Position numbers and translations under genes: made by a program. This document shows positions 1 through 9,616 of a stretch of 64,000 bases of DNA, in pieces; within the stretch, counting starts at the first letter, position 1; each line of letters begins with the position of its first letter. The notes beneath the pieces were generated by a model. That model searched no databases. It had not been told where the DNA came from and saw only the letters and a list, made by a program, of their open reading frames with translations. Source of the DNA: Streptomyces asoensis. GTDB lineage: Bacteria; Actinomycetota; Actinomycetes; Streptomycetales; Streptomycetaceae. The stretch covers positions 9,362,001 to 9,426,000 of the forward strand of contig NZ_CP049838.1 of the NCBI RefSeq assembly GCF_013085465.1. The letters are read 5' to 3'.

Positions 1-243
1 GCGCAGCCACAGCTCACGCTCGGTGCGGGCGGCGATGCCGAATCCGAAGTCACGGGCGAAGGCCTCGGCGCGGTCCAGGTCGGGCTTCTCGAACTCCAGC
101 CAGGCCAGGTCGGCGACCTTGATGACGGGGTTCCGGGAGCGCCCGGGGTGTTCGCCGCGCAGGGCGCCCTGTTCGCTGTGGAGGTCCTGGTGGGCCGTCC
201 TGAGGTCCGTGACGTCGACCGCGTTGACGTGAGTTCCGGACAT
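1..243 (-). CDS. VOC (glyoxalase/dioxygenase-like) protein, 3' end cut by window
   Basis: Reads from an ATG at 243 off the left edge (81 codons visible). The N-terminus ends in a segment (VIKVADLAWLEFEKPDLDRA, then FARDFGF) typical of the first beta-alpha unit of vicinal-oxygen-chelate proteins such as extradiol dioxygenases and glyoxalases. A GGAGG ribosome site sits just upstream (about 247-251). The gene is divergent from the TetR gene at 402, and the shared 158-bp gap holds promoter-like and palindromic elements, so TetR control is likely. Substrate cannot be inferred, and metal ligands further along the protein lie outside the window. Confidence 0.7.
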   Translation of the reverse strand, partial: MSGTHVNAVDVTDLRTAHQDLHSEQGALRGEHPGRSRNPVIKVADLAWLEFEKPDLDRAEAFARDFGFGIAARTERELWLR

Positions 244-277
244 GGTGTCCTCCAAGCAACATTGCTGTAATGAGGAA

Positions 278-306
278 ATCATCAGCTTTGACACTTCGAT
301 CGTCAA
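278..306 (-). promoter_or_regulatory. Candidate promoter for the VOC gene
   Basis: On the minus strand TTGACG (306-301) is followed after 17 bp by GATGAT (283-278), a fair fit to the HrdB-type consensus. The -35 lies inside an inverted repeat TTGAC-n9-GTCAA (288-306), which would let a regulator cover it. Confidence 0.4.
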
Positions 307-324
307 GAGCTGATCGGTGTCGGG

Positions 325-338
325 TGATGAATTCATCA
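325..338. promoter_or_regulatory. 14-bp palindrome, probable TetR operator
   Basis: TGATGAATTCATCA is a perfect 14-bp palindrome between the divergent VOC and TetR genes. A direct half-site ATTCATCA recurs at 354-361. TetR proteins usually bind such dyads in the gap to a divergent target. That this one is bound by the adjacent TetR is inference. Confidence 0.5.
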
Positions 339-401
339 GGTATGGGTTGACCGATTCATCAGAACTGTGACCTGGCCCACCCGGTGGGTAGACTCCCGCC
401 C

Positions 402-1037
402 ATGTCGACGTCAGCCCCGCCCCTCAACCGCTTCGAACGGCGCCGCGCCGAGACCCGCCAGGCGCTCGTCCGCGCGGCCCGGCAGATCCTCGCCGAGACC
501 GGAGACACCAGCGCGAGCATCCAGGCCATCGCGGAGCGCGCCGATGTCGGCTTCGGCTCGTTCTACAACCACTTCGAATCGAAGACCGAACTGTTCGACG
601 CGGCGGTCAAGGACGCCCTCGAAGAGCTCGGCAAGGCCTTCGACGAGCATCTCCAGGGCATCGACGACCCGGCGGAGCTCGTCGCGGCGGGCTTCCGGCT
701 CAGCGCGCGCCTGGCCGACTCCCGGCCCGAGCTGATGCAGGTACTGCGCCACCGCGGACTCGGCCACATCCACTCCGACACCGGCCTGGCTCCGCGTGCC
801 GTGCGTGACCTGGAGGTCGGCATCGCCTCCGGCCGGTTCACCGTCGGCGACCCGACCGTCGCCCTGACCGCTCTGGGTGGCTCCCTGCTGGCACTGCTGG
901 ACCTGCGCTTCGCCCGCCCGGACCTCGACGGGGACGAGGCGGCCTCGAACCTGGCCGAGATGCTGCTGCGCATGCTGGGCCTCCCGCCGCAGGACGCCCA
1001 GGACGTCGCCCGCCGCCCGCTGCCCGACCTCGGCTGA
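402..1037 (+). CDS. TetR/AcrR family transcriptional regulator
   Basis: A 211-residue repressor. The N-terminal helix-turn-helix is clear: RRAETRQALVRAARQIL, then SIQAIAERADVGFGSFYNHF, about residues 13-60 from the ATG at 402. The rest is an all-helical ligand and dimerisation domain of normal length. An in-frame codon at 384 could also start it, but 402 gives the usual short leader before the first helix. It is divergent from the VOC gene, and the 14-bp palindrome in between is the obvious binding site for it. The ligand is unknown. Confidence 0.85.
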   Translation: MSTSAPPLNRFERRRAETRQALVRAARQILAETGDTSASIQAIAERADVGFGSFYNHFESKTELFDAAVKDALEELGKAFDEHLQGIDDPAELVAAGFRLSARLADSRPELMQVLRHRGLGHIHSDTGLAPRAVRDLEVGIASGRFTVGDPTVALTALGGSLLALLDLRFARPDLDGDEAASNLAEMLLRMLGLPPQDAQDVARRPLPDLG

Positions 1038-1243
1038 CGACGGGACGCGCACCGCTTCGCCTCGGCGGTCGAGGCGGGAGTGCCGGGACGGCGGGCGACC
1101 GCGATCGTCGACGACGTGGCGCCGAATTCGTGGTGTGTTCACGGCCCGGTCGGGGGCATCCGGTGAGCAACGACCTGGAAAGAGCAACGACACCGCACGA
1201 GCGACGCCACCGAACGAGTCGACACCCCGAAGGGACGGACCCC

Positions 1244-1420
1244 TTGCTCGCCATCATCTCGGCAGTGCTGTTCTTCATCGCCTTTCTGATCAACGCGGCG
1301 GAGATCTCCACCAACGACACCTTCACCTCCACCAACCTCATGCTTCTCGGCCTGACCGTGCTCGCCCTCCACGTCGCGGGCATCGGCAGCGGCTGGTCGG
1401 TGCGCGGCCGCCGGCGCTGA
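1244..1420 (+). CDS. Small hydrophobic membrane protein
   Basis: A 58-residue protein starting at a TTG preceded by an AAGGGA ribosome site (1230-1235, 8-nt spacing). An upstream in-frame start at 1130 would add a charged, proline-rich tail that does not look native. Two hydrophobic segments are visible, about residues 2-17 and 27-46, separated by a short polar loop ([10 protein letters not shown]), with an Arg-rich C-terminus. It resembles widely conserved small membrane proteins of Streptomyces. No function can be assigned. Confidence 0.65.
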   Translation: MLAIISAVLFFIAFLINAAEISTNDTFTSTNLMLLGLTVLALHVAGIGSGWSVRGRRR

Positions 1421-1520
1421 GCCCTGCGGGCGGAAACCGACCCGTACTCGCGGACAGCCGCCCCCACAAGGGAAGATGGAAGGCGCAAGCCTTGATCGAC
1501 CGATGTGGAGGAGCGGGCAC

Positions 1521-3161
<1,641 letters not shown>

Positions 3162-3267
3162 GCCGCCCGGGCCGGACGGTCATCCATGTGACGCGCGCCA
3201 CACCCCTGCTCCGGAACCCGGTCGGCGGCCGCTCCGACTACTGAAGCGGTACGACGCGATCCCGGCG

Positions 3268-3281
3268 ACGTCGTACGACGT
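3268..3281. promoter_or_regulatory. 14-bp palindrome upstream of the copper operon
   Basis: ACGTCGTACGACGT is a perfect palindrome 18 bp before the first gene of the copper operon. Its half-site TACGACG occurs again at 3250-3256. Position suggests an operator for a metal-responsive regulator, but no regulator gene is adjacent and the sequence does not match a site I know. Confidence 0.3.
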
Positions 3282-3299
3282 GACCTGGAGACGCGGCTG

Positions 3300-3572
3300 A
3301 TGGACGTATCCCGGAATTCCTCCTTGTCCGGTGTGGGCGCGGCCTTACGGAGGGCGGGGCCCCCACCCGCCCTCTGCGGCTTCCTCCTGCTCATGGCGCT
3401 GCTCTTCGCGGTCTCCTACGCCGTCGGCGCCGCTTCCGGCCCCGTGGCACCCGGCATGCACGGCACCGGAACCGGGACGAGCGGCGGCGGTGGCGGCGGC
3501 GGGGGAGTGGAAGACGTCGACGACATGGGTGACATGGGCGGCATGGCCGACATGCAGGGGGGCGGCCACTGA
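3300..3572 (+). CDS. Small Met/Gly-rich membrane peptide of the copper operon
   Basis: A 90-residue protein with one membrane segment (about residues 24-46) followed by a Gly-rich stretch and a tail rich in Met, Asp and His (DDMGDMGGMADMQ). The tail would face outward and could bind Cu(I), which fits its place directly before the copper ATPase (the stop shares one base with the copA ATG). Leu16 is encoded by the rare codon TTA (3345-3347), so translation probably needs the bldA tRNA. I do not recognise the family; copper binding is inferred from composition and context. Confidence 0.65.
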   Translation: MDVSRNSSLSGVGAALRRAGPPPALCGFLLLMALLFAVSYAVGAASGPVAPGMHGTGTGTSGGGGGGGGVEDVDDMGDMGGMADMQGGGH

Positions 3573-5845
3573 TGAGTACGGAACCGGTGACCGCCCTGGT
3601 CACCACCGATCTGACCGTCGGCGGCATGACCTGCGCGGCCTGCGTGACCCGGGTCGAGAAGAAGCTCGGCAAGCTGGACGGCGTCACGGCGACCGTCAAT
3701 CTGGCCACCGGGCGGGCTCGGGTGAGCCACCCGGCGGACATCGGCCCGGACGAACTCGTCGCGACCGTCGAGAAGGCCGGTTACACGGCCGCCCTGCCCG
3801 AGCCGCCCAGGAGCAAGGAGCCCACGGACGGCGGCGACGCGTCCGAGGGGACCCGGCAGGAGCGGCACCGGCTGGTCGTCACCGCCCTGCTCGCGCTCCC
3901 CGTGCTCGTCCTGTCGATGGTGCCCGTCCTCCAGTTCCGCAACTGGCAGTGGCTGTGCTTCGTGCTCGCCGCGCCGGTCGCCGTGTGGGGGGCCTGGCCC
4001 TTCCACCAGCGTGCCGTGCGAGGACTGCGGCACTCCGCCGCGACCATGGACACGCTGGTGTCGCTGGGCGTGGTCGCCTCCTTCCTCTGGTCGGCGTACG
4101 CGCTGTTCCTCGGCGGCGCCGGCGACCCCGGCATGCGGATGCCGTTCACGCTCGTGCCGACCGCCTCGGACGGCGTCGCGCACATCTATCTCGAAGCGGC
4201 CGTCGGTGTACCGCTGTTCGTGCTGGCCGGACGGTTCCTGGAGGCGCGGGCCCGGCACGGAACCGGGGCGGCGCTGCGCTCGCTGGCCCGGCTCGCCGCG
4301 AAGGAGGTGTCCGTCCGTGACGCCGACGGAGCCGAACGGCTCATCCTCATCGAGGAGTTGAGGGTCGGTCAGGTCTTCGTCGTGCGGCCGGGCGAGCGGG
4401 CGGCCACCGACGGCGAGGTGGTGGAGGGCAGTTCGGCCGTCGACCTGTCCCTTGTCACCGGCGAGAGCGAGCCCGTCGAGGTGGGACCGGGGTCCGCGGT
4501 GGTCGGCGGGGCCGTCAACGCCGGCGGGCTGCTGCTCGTACGGGCCGAGGCGGTCGGGTCCGACACTCAACTCGCCCGGATCACCCGGCTGGTCACCGAG
4601 GCACAGGCCGGGAAGGCGCGGGCGCAACGGCTGGCCGACTCGGTGGCCGGAGTCTTCGTGCCCGTCGTGCTGGCGCTGGCCGTCACCGCCCTCGGGTTCT
4701 GGCTGGGCGCAGGGGCCGATCCCCAGGCGGCGATCACCGCGTCCGTGGCCGTCCTGGTCGTGGCCTGCCCGTGCGCGCTGGGCCTCGCGACCCCGACCGC
4801 GCTGATGGCCGCGACCGGCCGGGGCGCCCAGCTGGGAATCCTGGTCACCGGGCCGCAGGCGTTGGAGGGGCTTCAGCACCTCGACGTCGTCGTCCTGGAC
4901 AAGACCGGCACGCTGACCTCCGGACACATGAGCGTCGCCCGGGTGACCGCGGTGCCGGACGGGCTCGGCCGCGAAGCGGCACTGCGGCTGGCGGGAGCCG
5001 TCGAGCAGGGTTCGGAGCATCCGCTCGGCCGGGCCCTCTGCGCGTACGCCCGACGCGAGTCGGACGAGCGGTGGCTGCCGGAGGTGAGCGACTTCGGTGC
5101 GCTGCCGGGGCGGGGAGTGCGCGGCCGGGTCGAGGGGCGACTCGTCGAAGTCCTCGAGCCGGACGAGGAGTTGCCCGACGCTCTCCGGGACGCCCTGGCG
5201 GCGGCCGAATCCGCCGCTCGTACGCCCGTACTGGTCCGGGTGGACGGCAGGGCCGAAGCCCTGATCGAGGTCGGGGACGTCGTACGCCCCGGAAGTCATC
5301 GCGCGGTGGACCGGCTGCGGCGGCTCGGTGTACGCCCCGTACTCGCCACCGGCGACCGGGAGGCACCCGCCCGTGCCGTCGCCCTGGCACTCGGCATCGA
5401 GGAGGTGCACGCCCGCCGCAGCCCCGAGGGCAAGGCCGCCCTCGTACGCGAGTTGAAGGAACAGGGCTACCGGGTCGCGGTCGTCGGGGACGGGGTGAAC
5501 GACGCCGCCGCGCTGGCAGGCGCCGATCTCGGGATCGCCATGGGCAGCGGCACGGACGTGGCCATCGGGGCCGCCGACGTCACCCTCGTCCGGGGCGACA
5601 TCGAGGCCCTCGCGGACGCGGTCCGGCTCGCCCGGCGCACGCTGGGCACGATCCGCGTCAACCTGGTGTGGGCCTTCGGCTACAACGTCGTCACCGTCCC
5701 GCCGGCCATGGTCGGCCTGCTCAACCCGATGGTCGCCGCGGCCGCCATGTCGGCGAGCTCGGTGCTGGTCGTCGCCAACAGCCTGCGGCTGCGCGCCTGG
5801 CAGCCCTCGGCTCGGTCCGTGGCCGCACGGAAGGGCACCCGATGA
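3572..5845 (+). CDS. copA: Copper-translocating P1B-type ATPase
   Basis: A 757-residue Cu(I) export pump of the cell membrane. Domains in order: an HMA metal-binding domain with MTCAAC (Cys21/Cys24), membrane helices, the actuator motif TGES, the CPC metal site (Cys399/Cys401, ALGLATP following), the phosphorylation site DKTGTLT (Asp443) and the hinge GDGVNDAAAL near residue 640. The CPC pair plus MxCxxC marks a copper rather than zinc pump. It overlaps the PCuAC-like gene by ATGA, so the two are translationally coupled. It lies about 2.5 kb before the isonitrile lipopeptide genes. Confidence 0.93.
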   Translation: MSTEPVTALVTTDLTVGGMTCAACVTRVEKKLGKLDGVTATVNLATGRARVSHPADIGPDELVATVEKAGYTAALPEPPRSKEPTDGGDASEGTRQERHRLVVTALLALPVLVLSMVPVLQFRNWQWLCFVLAAPVAVWGAWPFHQRAVRGLRHSAATMDTLVSLGVVASFLWSAYALFLGGAGDPGMRMPFTLVPTASDGVAHIYLEAAVGVPLFVLAGRFLEARARHGTGAALRSLARLAAKEVSVRDADGAERLILIEELRVGQVFVVRPGERAATDGEVVEGSSAVDLSLVTGESEPVEVGPGSAVVGGAVNAGGLLLVRAEAVGSDTQLARITRLVTEAQAGKARAQRLADSVAGVFVPVVLALAVTALGFWLGAGADPQAAITASVAVLVVACPCALGLATPTALMAATGRGAQLGILVTGPQALEGLQHLDVVVLDKTGTLTSGHMSVARVTAVPDGLGREAALRLAGAVEQGSEHPLGRALCAYARRESDERWLPEVSDFGALPGRGVRGRVEGRLVEVLEPDEELPDALRDALAAAESAARTPVLVRVDGRAEALIEVGDVVRPGSHRAVDRLRRLGVRPVLATGDREAPARAVALALGIEEVHARRSPEGKAALVRELKEQGYRVAVVGDGVNDAAALAGADLGIAMGSGTDVAIGAADVTLVRGDIEALADAVRLARRTLGTIRVNLVWAFGYNVVTVPPAMVGLLNPMVAAAAMSASSVLVVANSLRLRAWQPSARSVAARKGTR

Positions 5846-6366
5846 CCGAACGAGCAACTCGGCGGCCCTCGCGCCGTCGGCTCACCGACACGCTGCTCGC
5901 CGCGCTCGCGCCCGTCGCCGTGTGCGGTCTCGCCCTCGGCGGGCTGAGCACGTGGACCGCCTACGGCAACGCCGGCAGCCCGGCCCGGATCAAGGTCACC
6001 GACGGCAAGGTCTTCCTGCCCTCCGGCGGCGTCCCGGAGACGGCCGCGTTCTTCCGGGTCACCAACAGCGGGGGCTCGGCGGACCGGCTGCTGAAGGTGA
6101 CCACCGTCGAGGCCGGCGCAGGCTCGCCCCGCCTCAGCCGGCACCTCATGACCGGCACCGGCTCGGCCTCCGCGCAGACGGTGGCCTCCGTCGCCGTACC
6201 GGCCGGCGAGGGCCTCGACATGTCTCCGAACGGCCTCGACGTGATACTGCCGGCGAAGTCGGGCTGGCAGTCCGGTGACCTCGTCGCGTTCACCCTGCAC
6301 TTCGAGCACGGCGGGGCGGTGAAGACGCTCGCGGTGGTGGTCCGGCCGGGCCAGGACACCACCTGA
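5842..6366 (+). CDS. PCuAC-like periplasmic copper chaperone, divergent metal site
   Basis: A 174-residue exported protein with an N-terminal hydrophobic anchor or signal (about residues 17-37) and one domain resembling the PCuAC copper chaperone family (DUF461). The region with H-L-M around residue 103, the VPAGEGLDM segment and GLDVIL follow the PCuAC pattern, where His and Met residues bind Cu(I). The second half of the usual motif (G-L-H-x-M-L) reads G-L-D-V-I-L here, so part of the copper site is missing. It shares an ATGA overlap with copA, which supports a copper role. Confidence 0.7.
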   Translation: MTERATRRPSRRRLTDTLLAALAPVAVCGLALGGLSTWTAYGNAGSPARIKVTDGKVFLPSGGVPETAAFFRVTNSGGSADRLLKVTTVEAGAGSPRLSRHLMTGTGSASAQTVASVAVPAGEGLDMSPNGLDVILPAKSGWQSGDLVAFTLHFEHGGAVKTLAVVVRPGQDTT

Positions 6367-6686
6367 CCGGCCGGGGAAATCGATCCGGAAACGCGGGAAC
6401 TCGGGGCCGCCCGTGGCCGACTACTACTTCGAGACGACCATTCCGAAAGGAGGGAAGGAATTCGCCAGGTGAAATCCCTGGTATTCCGTGTCCGACAGTT
6501 TCCGACTGTCGGCCCCTCATGCTGCCCGGAAATACCGGGAGCGGCGGCGGCGGCGCGGAAATATGAGGTGCGGGAAAACGGTCATTCCCATTCCGGATTC
6601 CGACTGCTACGGTGACGGAAATTGATCGACCGGCCGGAATTTCGGTTCGTGGAATTCCGAATACTGTGATTCTGAGGGGGTGATGG
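6367..6686. promoter_or_regulatory. 320-bp gap before the MFS/INLP locus: hairpin and dyad
   Basis: This gap is visibly richer in A and T than its surroundings. It holds a perfect 8-bp stem with a 5-nt loop (6492-6512, CCGACAGT/ACTGTCGG), a plausible end to the copper operon. It also holds an inverted repeat GAAATT-n14-AATTTC (6618-6643) and the palindrome GGAATTCC (6651-6658), close to the MFS start and placed like operators. A TACTGT (6662-6667) resembles a -10 but lacks a convincing -35. No gene is seen. Confidence 0.4.
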
Positions 6687-8204
6687 ATGATGTCCCTGTT
6701 CGTTCTGGCGTTGGGGCAGCTCGTCATCTCGCTCGACTACAACATCGTGTACGTCGCCCTGCCGGACATCGGCGCGGCCCTGGGCTTCTCCGACCACGAT
6801 CTCCAGTGGGTGGTCAGCGCCTATGTCGTGGCCACCGGAGGCTTCCTGCTCCTGGGCGGCCGGGCCGCCGACCTGCTGGGCCGGCGCCGGATGTTCGTCC
6901 TCGCGGCGCTGCTGTACGCGGGATCCTCCCTGGTGGGCGGCCTGTCGGACACCTCAGGAGTCCTGGTGGCCGTCCGGGCGGTCCAGGGCATCGGCGGCTC
7001 CCTGCTGTTCCCGGCGACGCTGTCCCTGATCAACACCCTGTACACGGAAGGGCCCGAGCGGAACCGGGCACTCGCGGTGTGGGGCGCCGCCGGAGCCGCC
7101 GGTCTCTGCTTCGGGTCCCTGCTCGGCGGGGTGCTGGTGGAGGCGTTCGGCTGGCCGTCGGTGTTCTTCGTCAACGTGCCCCTCGCGGCCGCCCTCGCGG
7201 TGGCCGGCCGGCTGCTCTTCCCGCCTGACGGGCCGTGGAACCGCTCGCGGCGCTTCGACGTGGCGGGCGCGCTGACCGCGACCGGTGGGGTCACGCTCCT
7301 GGTGTTCCTGCTGGTGCGCGCCCCGGCGGAGGGCTGGGACTCGCCCGCCGCCCTGACCGGCGCGGCGCTCTCGGCCGGCCTGCTGACGCTGTTCGCCGTC
7401 GTCGAGCGGCGATCGCGTGAACCGCTCGTCCCGGCCCGGCTGTTCGCCCATCGCGGTCTGTCGATCGCCATGGGGGTGACCGCCCTGTTCAGCGCCACGT
7501 TCAGCTCGGTGCCGTACTTCCTCACCCTGTACTTCCAGACCGTCCACGGCTACACCGCCGTCGCGACCGGCCTCGCGTTCCTCGTGCCCGCCCTGGTGAT
7601 CGTCGTGGGCACACAGGCCGGTGGACGGGCCGTGGCCGCCTTCGGCGTGCACCGTGTGCTGGTCGGCGGCATGGCGCTGGGGGCGGTCGGTGCGGCGGCA
7701 CTCGGGCTGGGGCTCACCTCGGACGGCACGTATCCACGCCTGCTGCCCGGGATCGTGCTGCTGGGGCTCGGGCAGGGTGCCGCGTGGACGGGGATGTGGA
7801 TCGCCGCGTCCGCCGGGGTGGCCGCCGACGACCAGGGCGTCGCCTCCGGACTGGCGTCGACCACGCTCCAGGTGGGCGGCGCGGTGGGCCTCGCCGTCCT
7901 GGTCGCGATCGCCGGCGGCGTCGGGCAGAACGCCCCGGGCCCCGGGCTCCTGGACGGCATCCGGACCGCCGTCTTCGCGACGGCGGGCGCCATCGCCCTC
8001 GGCGCGGTCGCGCTGCTCGCCCTCCACGGGAGCGTCGTGACCGCCGGTCCCGCCGAAGTCCTCGCGGACGGCGGCGATCCCGGCGATCCCGGCGATCCCG
8101 GCGATCCCGGCAGGGCCGGCCGGTCCGGCGGCAACGCCGACGACACCGGGGCCCCGAGAACCACCCCCCATCCCCAGGCGCCCGCTTCCGATCCCTCGTC
8201 CTGA
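6687..8204 (+). CDS. MFS drug/metabolite exporter, DHA2 (14-helix) type
   Basis: A 505-residue proton-driven antiporter of the cell membrane. It shows repeated hydrophobic helices across the length, the early motif DYNIVYVALPDIG with LQWVVSAYV, and the loop motif GGRAADLLGRRR between helices 2 and 3, all typical of EmrB/QacA-like exporters. A GAGGGGG ribosome site lies 6 nt before the ATG at 6687. The C-terminal tail is low-complexity, with a four-fold GDP repeat. Placed 110 bp before the KASIII gene with no terminator between, it is the best candidate to export the isonitrile lipopeptide. Confidence 0.85.
   Translation: MMSLFVLALGQLVISLDYNIVYVALPDIGAALGFSDHDLQWVVSAYVVATGGFLLLGGRAADLLGRRRMFVLAALLYAGSSLVGGLSDTSGVLVAVRAVQGIGGSLLFPATLSLINTLYTEGPERNRALAVWGAAGAAGLCFGSLLGGVLVEAFGWPSVFFVNVPLAAALAVAGRLLFPPDGPWNRSRRFDVAGALTATGGVTLLVFLLVRAPAEGWDSPAALTGAALSAGLLTLFAVVERRSREPLVPARLFAHRGLSIAMGVTALFSATFSSVPYFLTLYFQTVHGYTAVATGLAFLVPALVIVVGTQAGGRAVAAFGVHRVLVGGMALGAVGAAALGLGLTSDGTYPRLLPGIVLLGLGQGAAWTGMWIAASAGVAADDQGVASGLASTTLQVGGAVGLAVLVAIAGGVGQNAPGPGLLDGIRTAVFATAGAIALGAVALLALHGSVVTAGPAEVLADGGDPGDPGDPGDPGRAGRSGGNADDTGAPRTTPHPQAPASDPSS
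8073..8108 (+). repeat. Four tandem copies of a 9-bp unit in the MFS gene
   Basis: The unit GGCGATCCC is repeated four times without error and encodes Gly-Asp-Pro repeats in the cytoplasmic tail of the exporter. Copy number of such units varies easily by slippage, without changing the frame. Confidence 0.85.
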
Positions 8205-8314
8205 CTCACCCCCCGACCCACGCACCTGACCCGCCGCCCCTCTGCCTCACCCCTGATCCGCCCCCCTTTCCCCGGGCCGTCCGGCCCGTCCTCCGTCATG
8301 CCAGGAGCAGACCC

Positions 8315-9358
8315 ATGTCCCCGATCGCCGGCGGTTCCTCCGCGCCCTCGGCCGCCGTGCTCTGCGGGCTGGCCGGATGGGTGCCGTCCCGGGTGGTGAC
8401 CAACGAGCACCTCGCGCGACGGCTCGACACCGACGACACCTGGATCCGCACCCGGACCGGGATCCACCGACGGCACGTCGTCGAGCCCGGGCAGGCGACC
8501 TCCGACCTGGCCGTCGAGGCCGGCCGTCGGGCCCTCGCCTCCTCCGGTACCGACACGGTGGACGCCGTCGTCGTCGCCACGGCCACCCCGGACCACACCT
8601 GCCCGGCCACCGCCCCCGCGGTAGCCGCACGGCTCGGCCTCCCGGGGGCGGCGGCCTTCGACGTCGGCGCGGTGTGCACCGGATTCGTCTACGGACTGGC
8701 CTGCGCCGCCGGGCTGATCGCGGCCGGCGTGGCCGAACGGGTCCTGCTCATCGGGGCGGACACCTACTCCACGATCGTGGACCCGCTGGACCGGGCCAAC
8801 GCGATCATCTTCGGCGACGGTGCCGGAGCCGTCGTCCTGCGCGCCGGACATCCCGACGAGCCCGGCGCGGTCGGCCACTTCGACCTCGGCAGCGACGGCG
8901 CCCACGAGGACCTGATCATGGTCGCCGCCGGTGGCTCCCGGCAACGCTCCCGGCCCGCCGAACCCACCCACGAGGACCGGCACTTCGCGATGCGGGGCAA
9001 GGAGGTCTACCGCCACGCGGTGACCCGCATGGCCGAGTCCGCGCGGGCCACGCTGTCCCGGGCCGGCCGGCGGATCGACGACGTCGACCACTTCGTACCG
9101 CACCAGGCCAATCTGCGGATCCTGCACTCGGTGGCCGACGACCTCGGTCTGCCCCGGGAACGGTGTGCGACCCACGTCGAGTCCGTCGGCAACACCGGCG
9201 CCGCGTCCATCCCGCTCGCCCTCGCCGACGCGGCCGCCCGTGGCACGGTCCGGCCCGGCGACCGGCTCCTGCTCACCGCCTTCGGCGGCGGACTCACCTG
9301 GGGTTCCTGCCTCCTGACCTGGCCCGTGCTCCATCGACAAGAACGGACGACGCCATGA
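8315..9358 (+). CDS. 3-oxoacyl-ACP synthase III (KASIII/FabH-like)
   Basis: A 347-residue thiolase-fold condensing enzyme. The catalytic triad is intact: Cys121 in GAVCTGF, His263 in PHQAN and Asn293 in GNTGAAS. FabH enzymes condense an acyl-CoA starter with malonyl-ACP. Here it overlaps a dedicated ACP gene by ATGA and heads the biosynthetic run, so it may build the short beta-keto chain that becomes the unsaturated acyl precursor of the isonitrile lipopeptide. That role is inferred. The known five-gene INLP sets do not include it. The start at 8315 has AGGAG 7 nt upstream. Confidence 0.9.
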   Translation: MSPIAGGSSAPSAAVLCGLAGWVPSRVVTNEHLARRLDTDDTWIRTRTGIHRRHVVEPGQATSDLAVEAGRRALASSGTDTVDAVVVATATPDHTCPATAPAVAARLGLPGAAAFDVGAVCTGFVYGLACAAGLIAAGVAERVLLIGADTYSTIVDPLDRANAIIFGDGAGAVVLRAGHPDEPGAVGHFDLGSDGAHEDLIMVAAGGSRQRSRPAEPTHEDRHFAMRGKEVYRHAVTRMAESARATLSRAGRRIDDVDHFVPHQANLRILHSVADDLGLPRERCATHVESVGNTGAASIPLALADAAARGTVRPGDRLLLTAFGGGLTWGSCLLTWPVLHRQERTTP

Positions 9359-9594
9359 GCACCACCTACGAGCAGCTCGTCGACATCCTGACGAGACTCC
9401 ACGACGCCCCCGCCGACCGCGTCCGCCCCGAGGCGACCCTCGGCGAACTGGACGTCGACTCGCTGACCACGGTCGAGATCAGCATCCGCATCGAACGCGA
9501 CCTCGGCGTGACGGTCGGCGAGGACGAACTCGGACCGGACCTCACCCTCGGCCACATCGCCGGACTCGTGGACGCCCGCCAGACGGCCGTCTGA
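9355..9594 (+). CDS. Acyl carrier protein (first of two)
   Basis: A 79-residue ACP with the phosphopantetheine motif VDSLTTVEI (Ser36) and the usual acidic four-helix profile. It is coupled to the KASIII gene by an ATGA overlap and followed after 22 bp by the scoE-like gene. It resembles fatty-acid or polyketide ACPs more than the ScoB-like ACP at 12618, so it probably carries the chain extended by the KASIII. Whether ScoD and ScoE act on this carrier or on the second one cannot be read from sequence. Confidence 0.88.
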   Translation: MSTTYEQLVDILTRLHDAPADRVRPEATLGELDVDSLTTVEISIRIERDLGVTVGEDELGPDLTLGHIAGLVDARQTAV

Positions 9595-9616
9595 ACCCAT
9601 GGAAGGAAGCACCGCA

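Noticed and set aside
3416..5857. 813-codon open frame on the minus strand across copA
   Set aside because: Shadow of copA in GC-rich DNA: Gly/Arg/His-rich, no domain motifs, no ribosome site. copA on the other strand has all catalytic motifs.
8073..8108. Regularly spaced repeats considered as CRISPR
   Set aside because: Contiguous 9-bp units without spacers, in frame in the MFS gene; a coding microsatellite.
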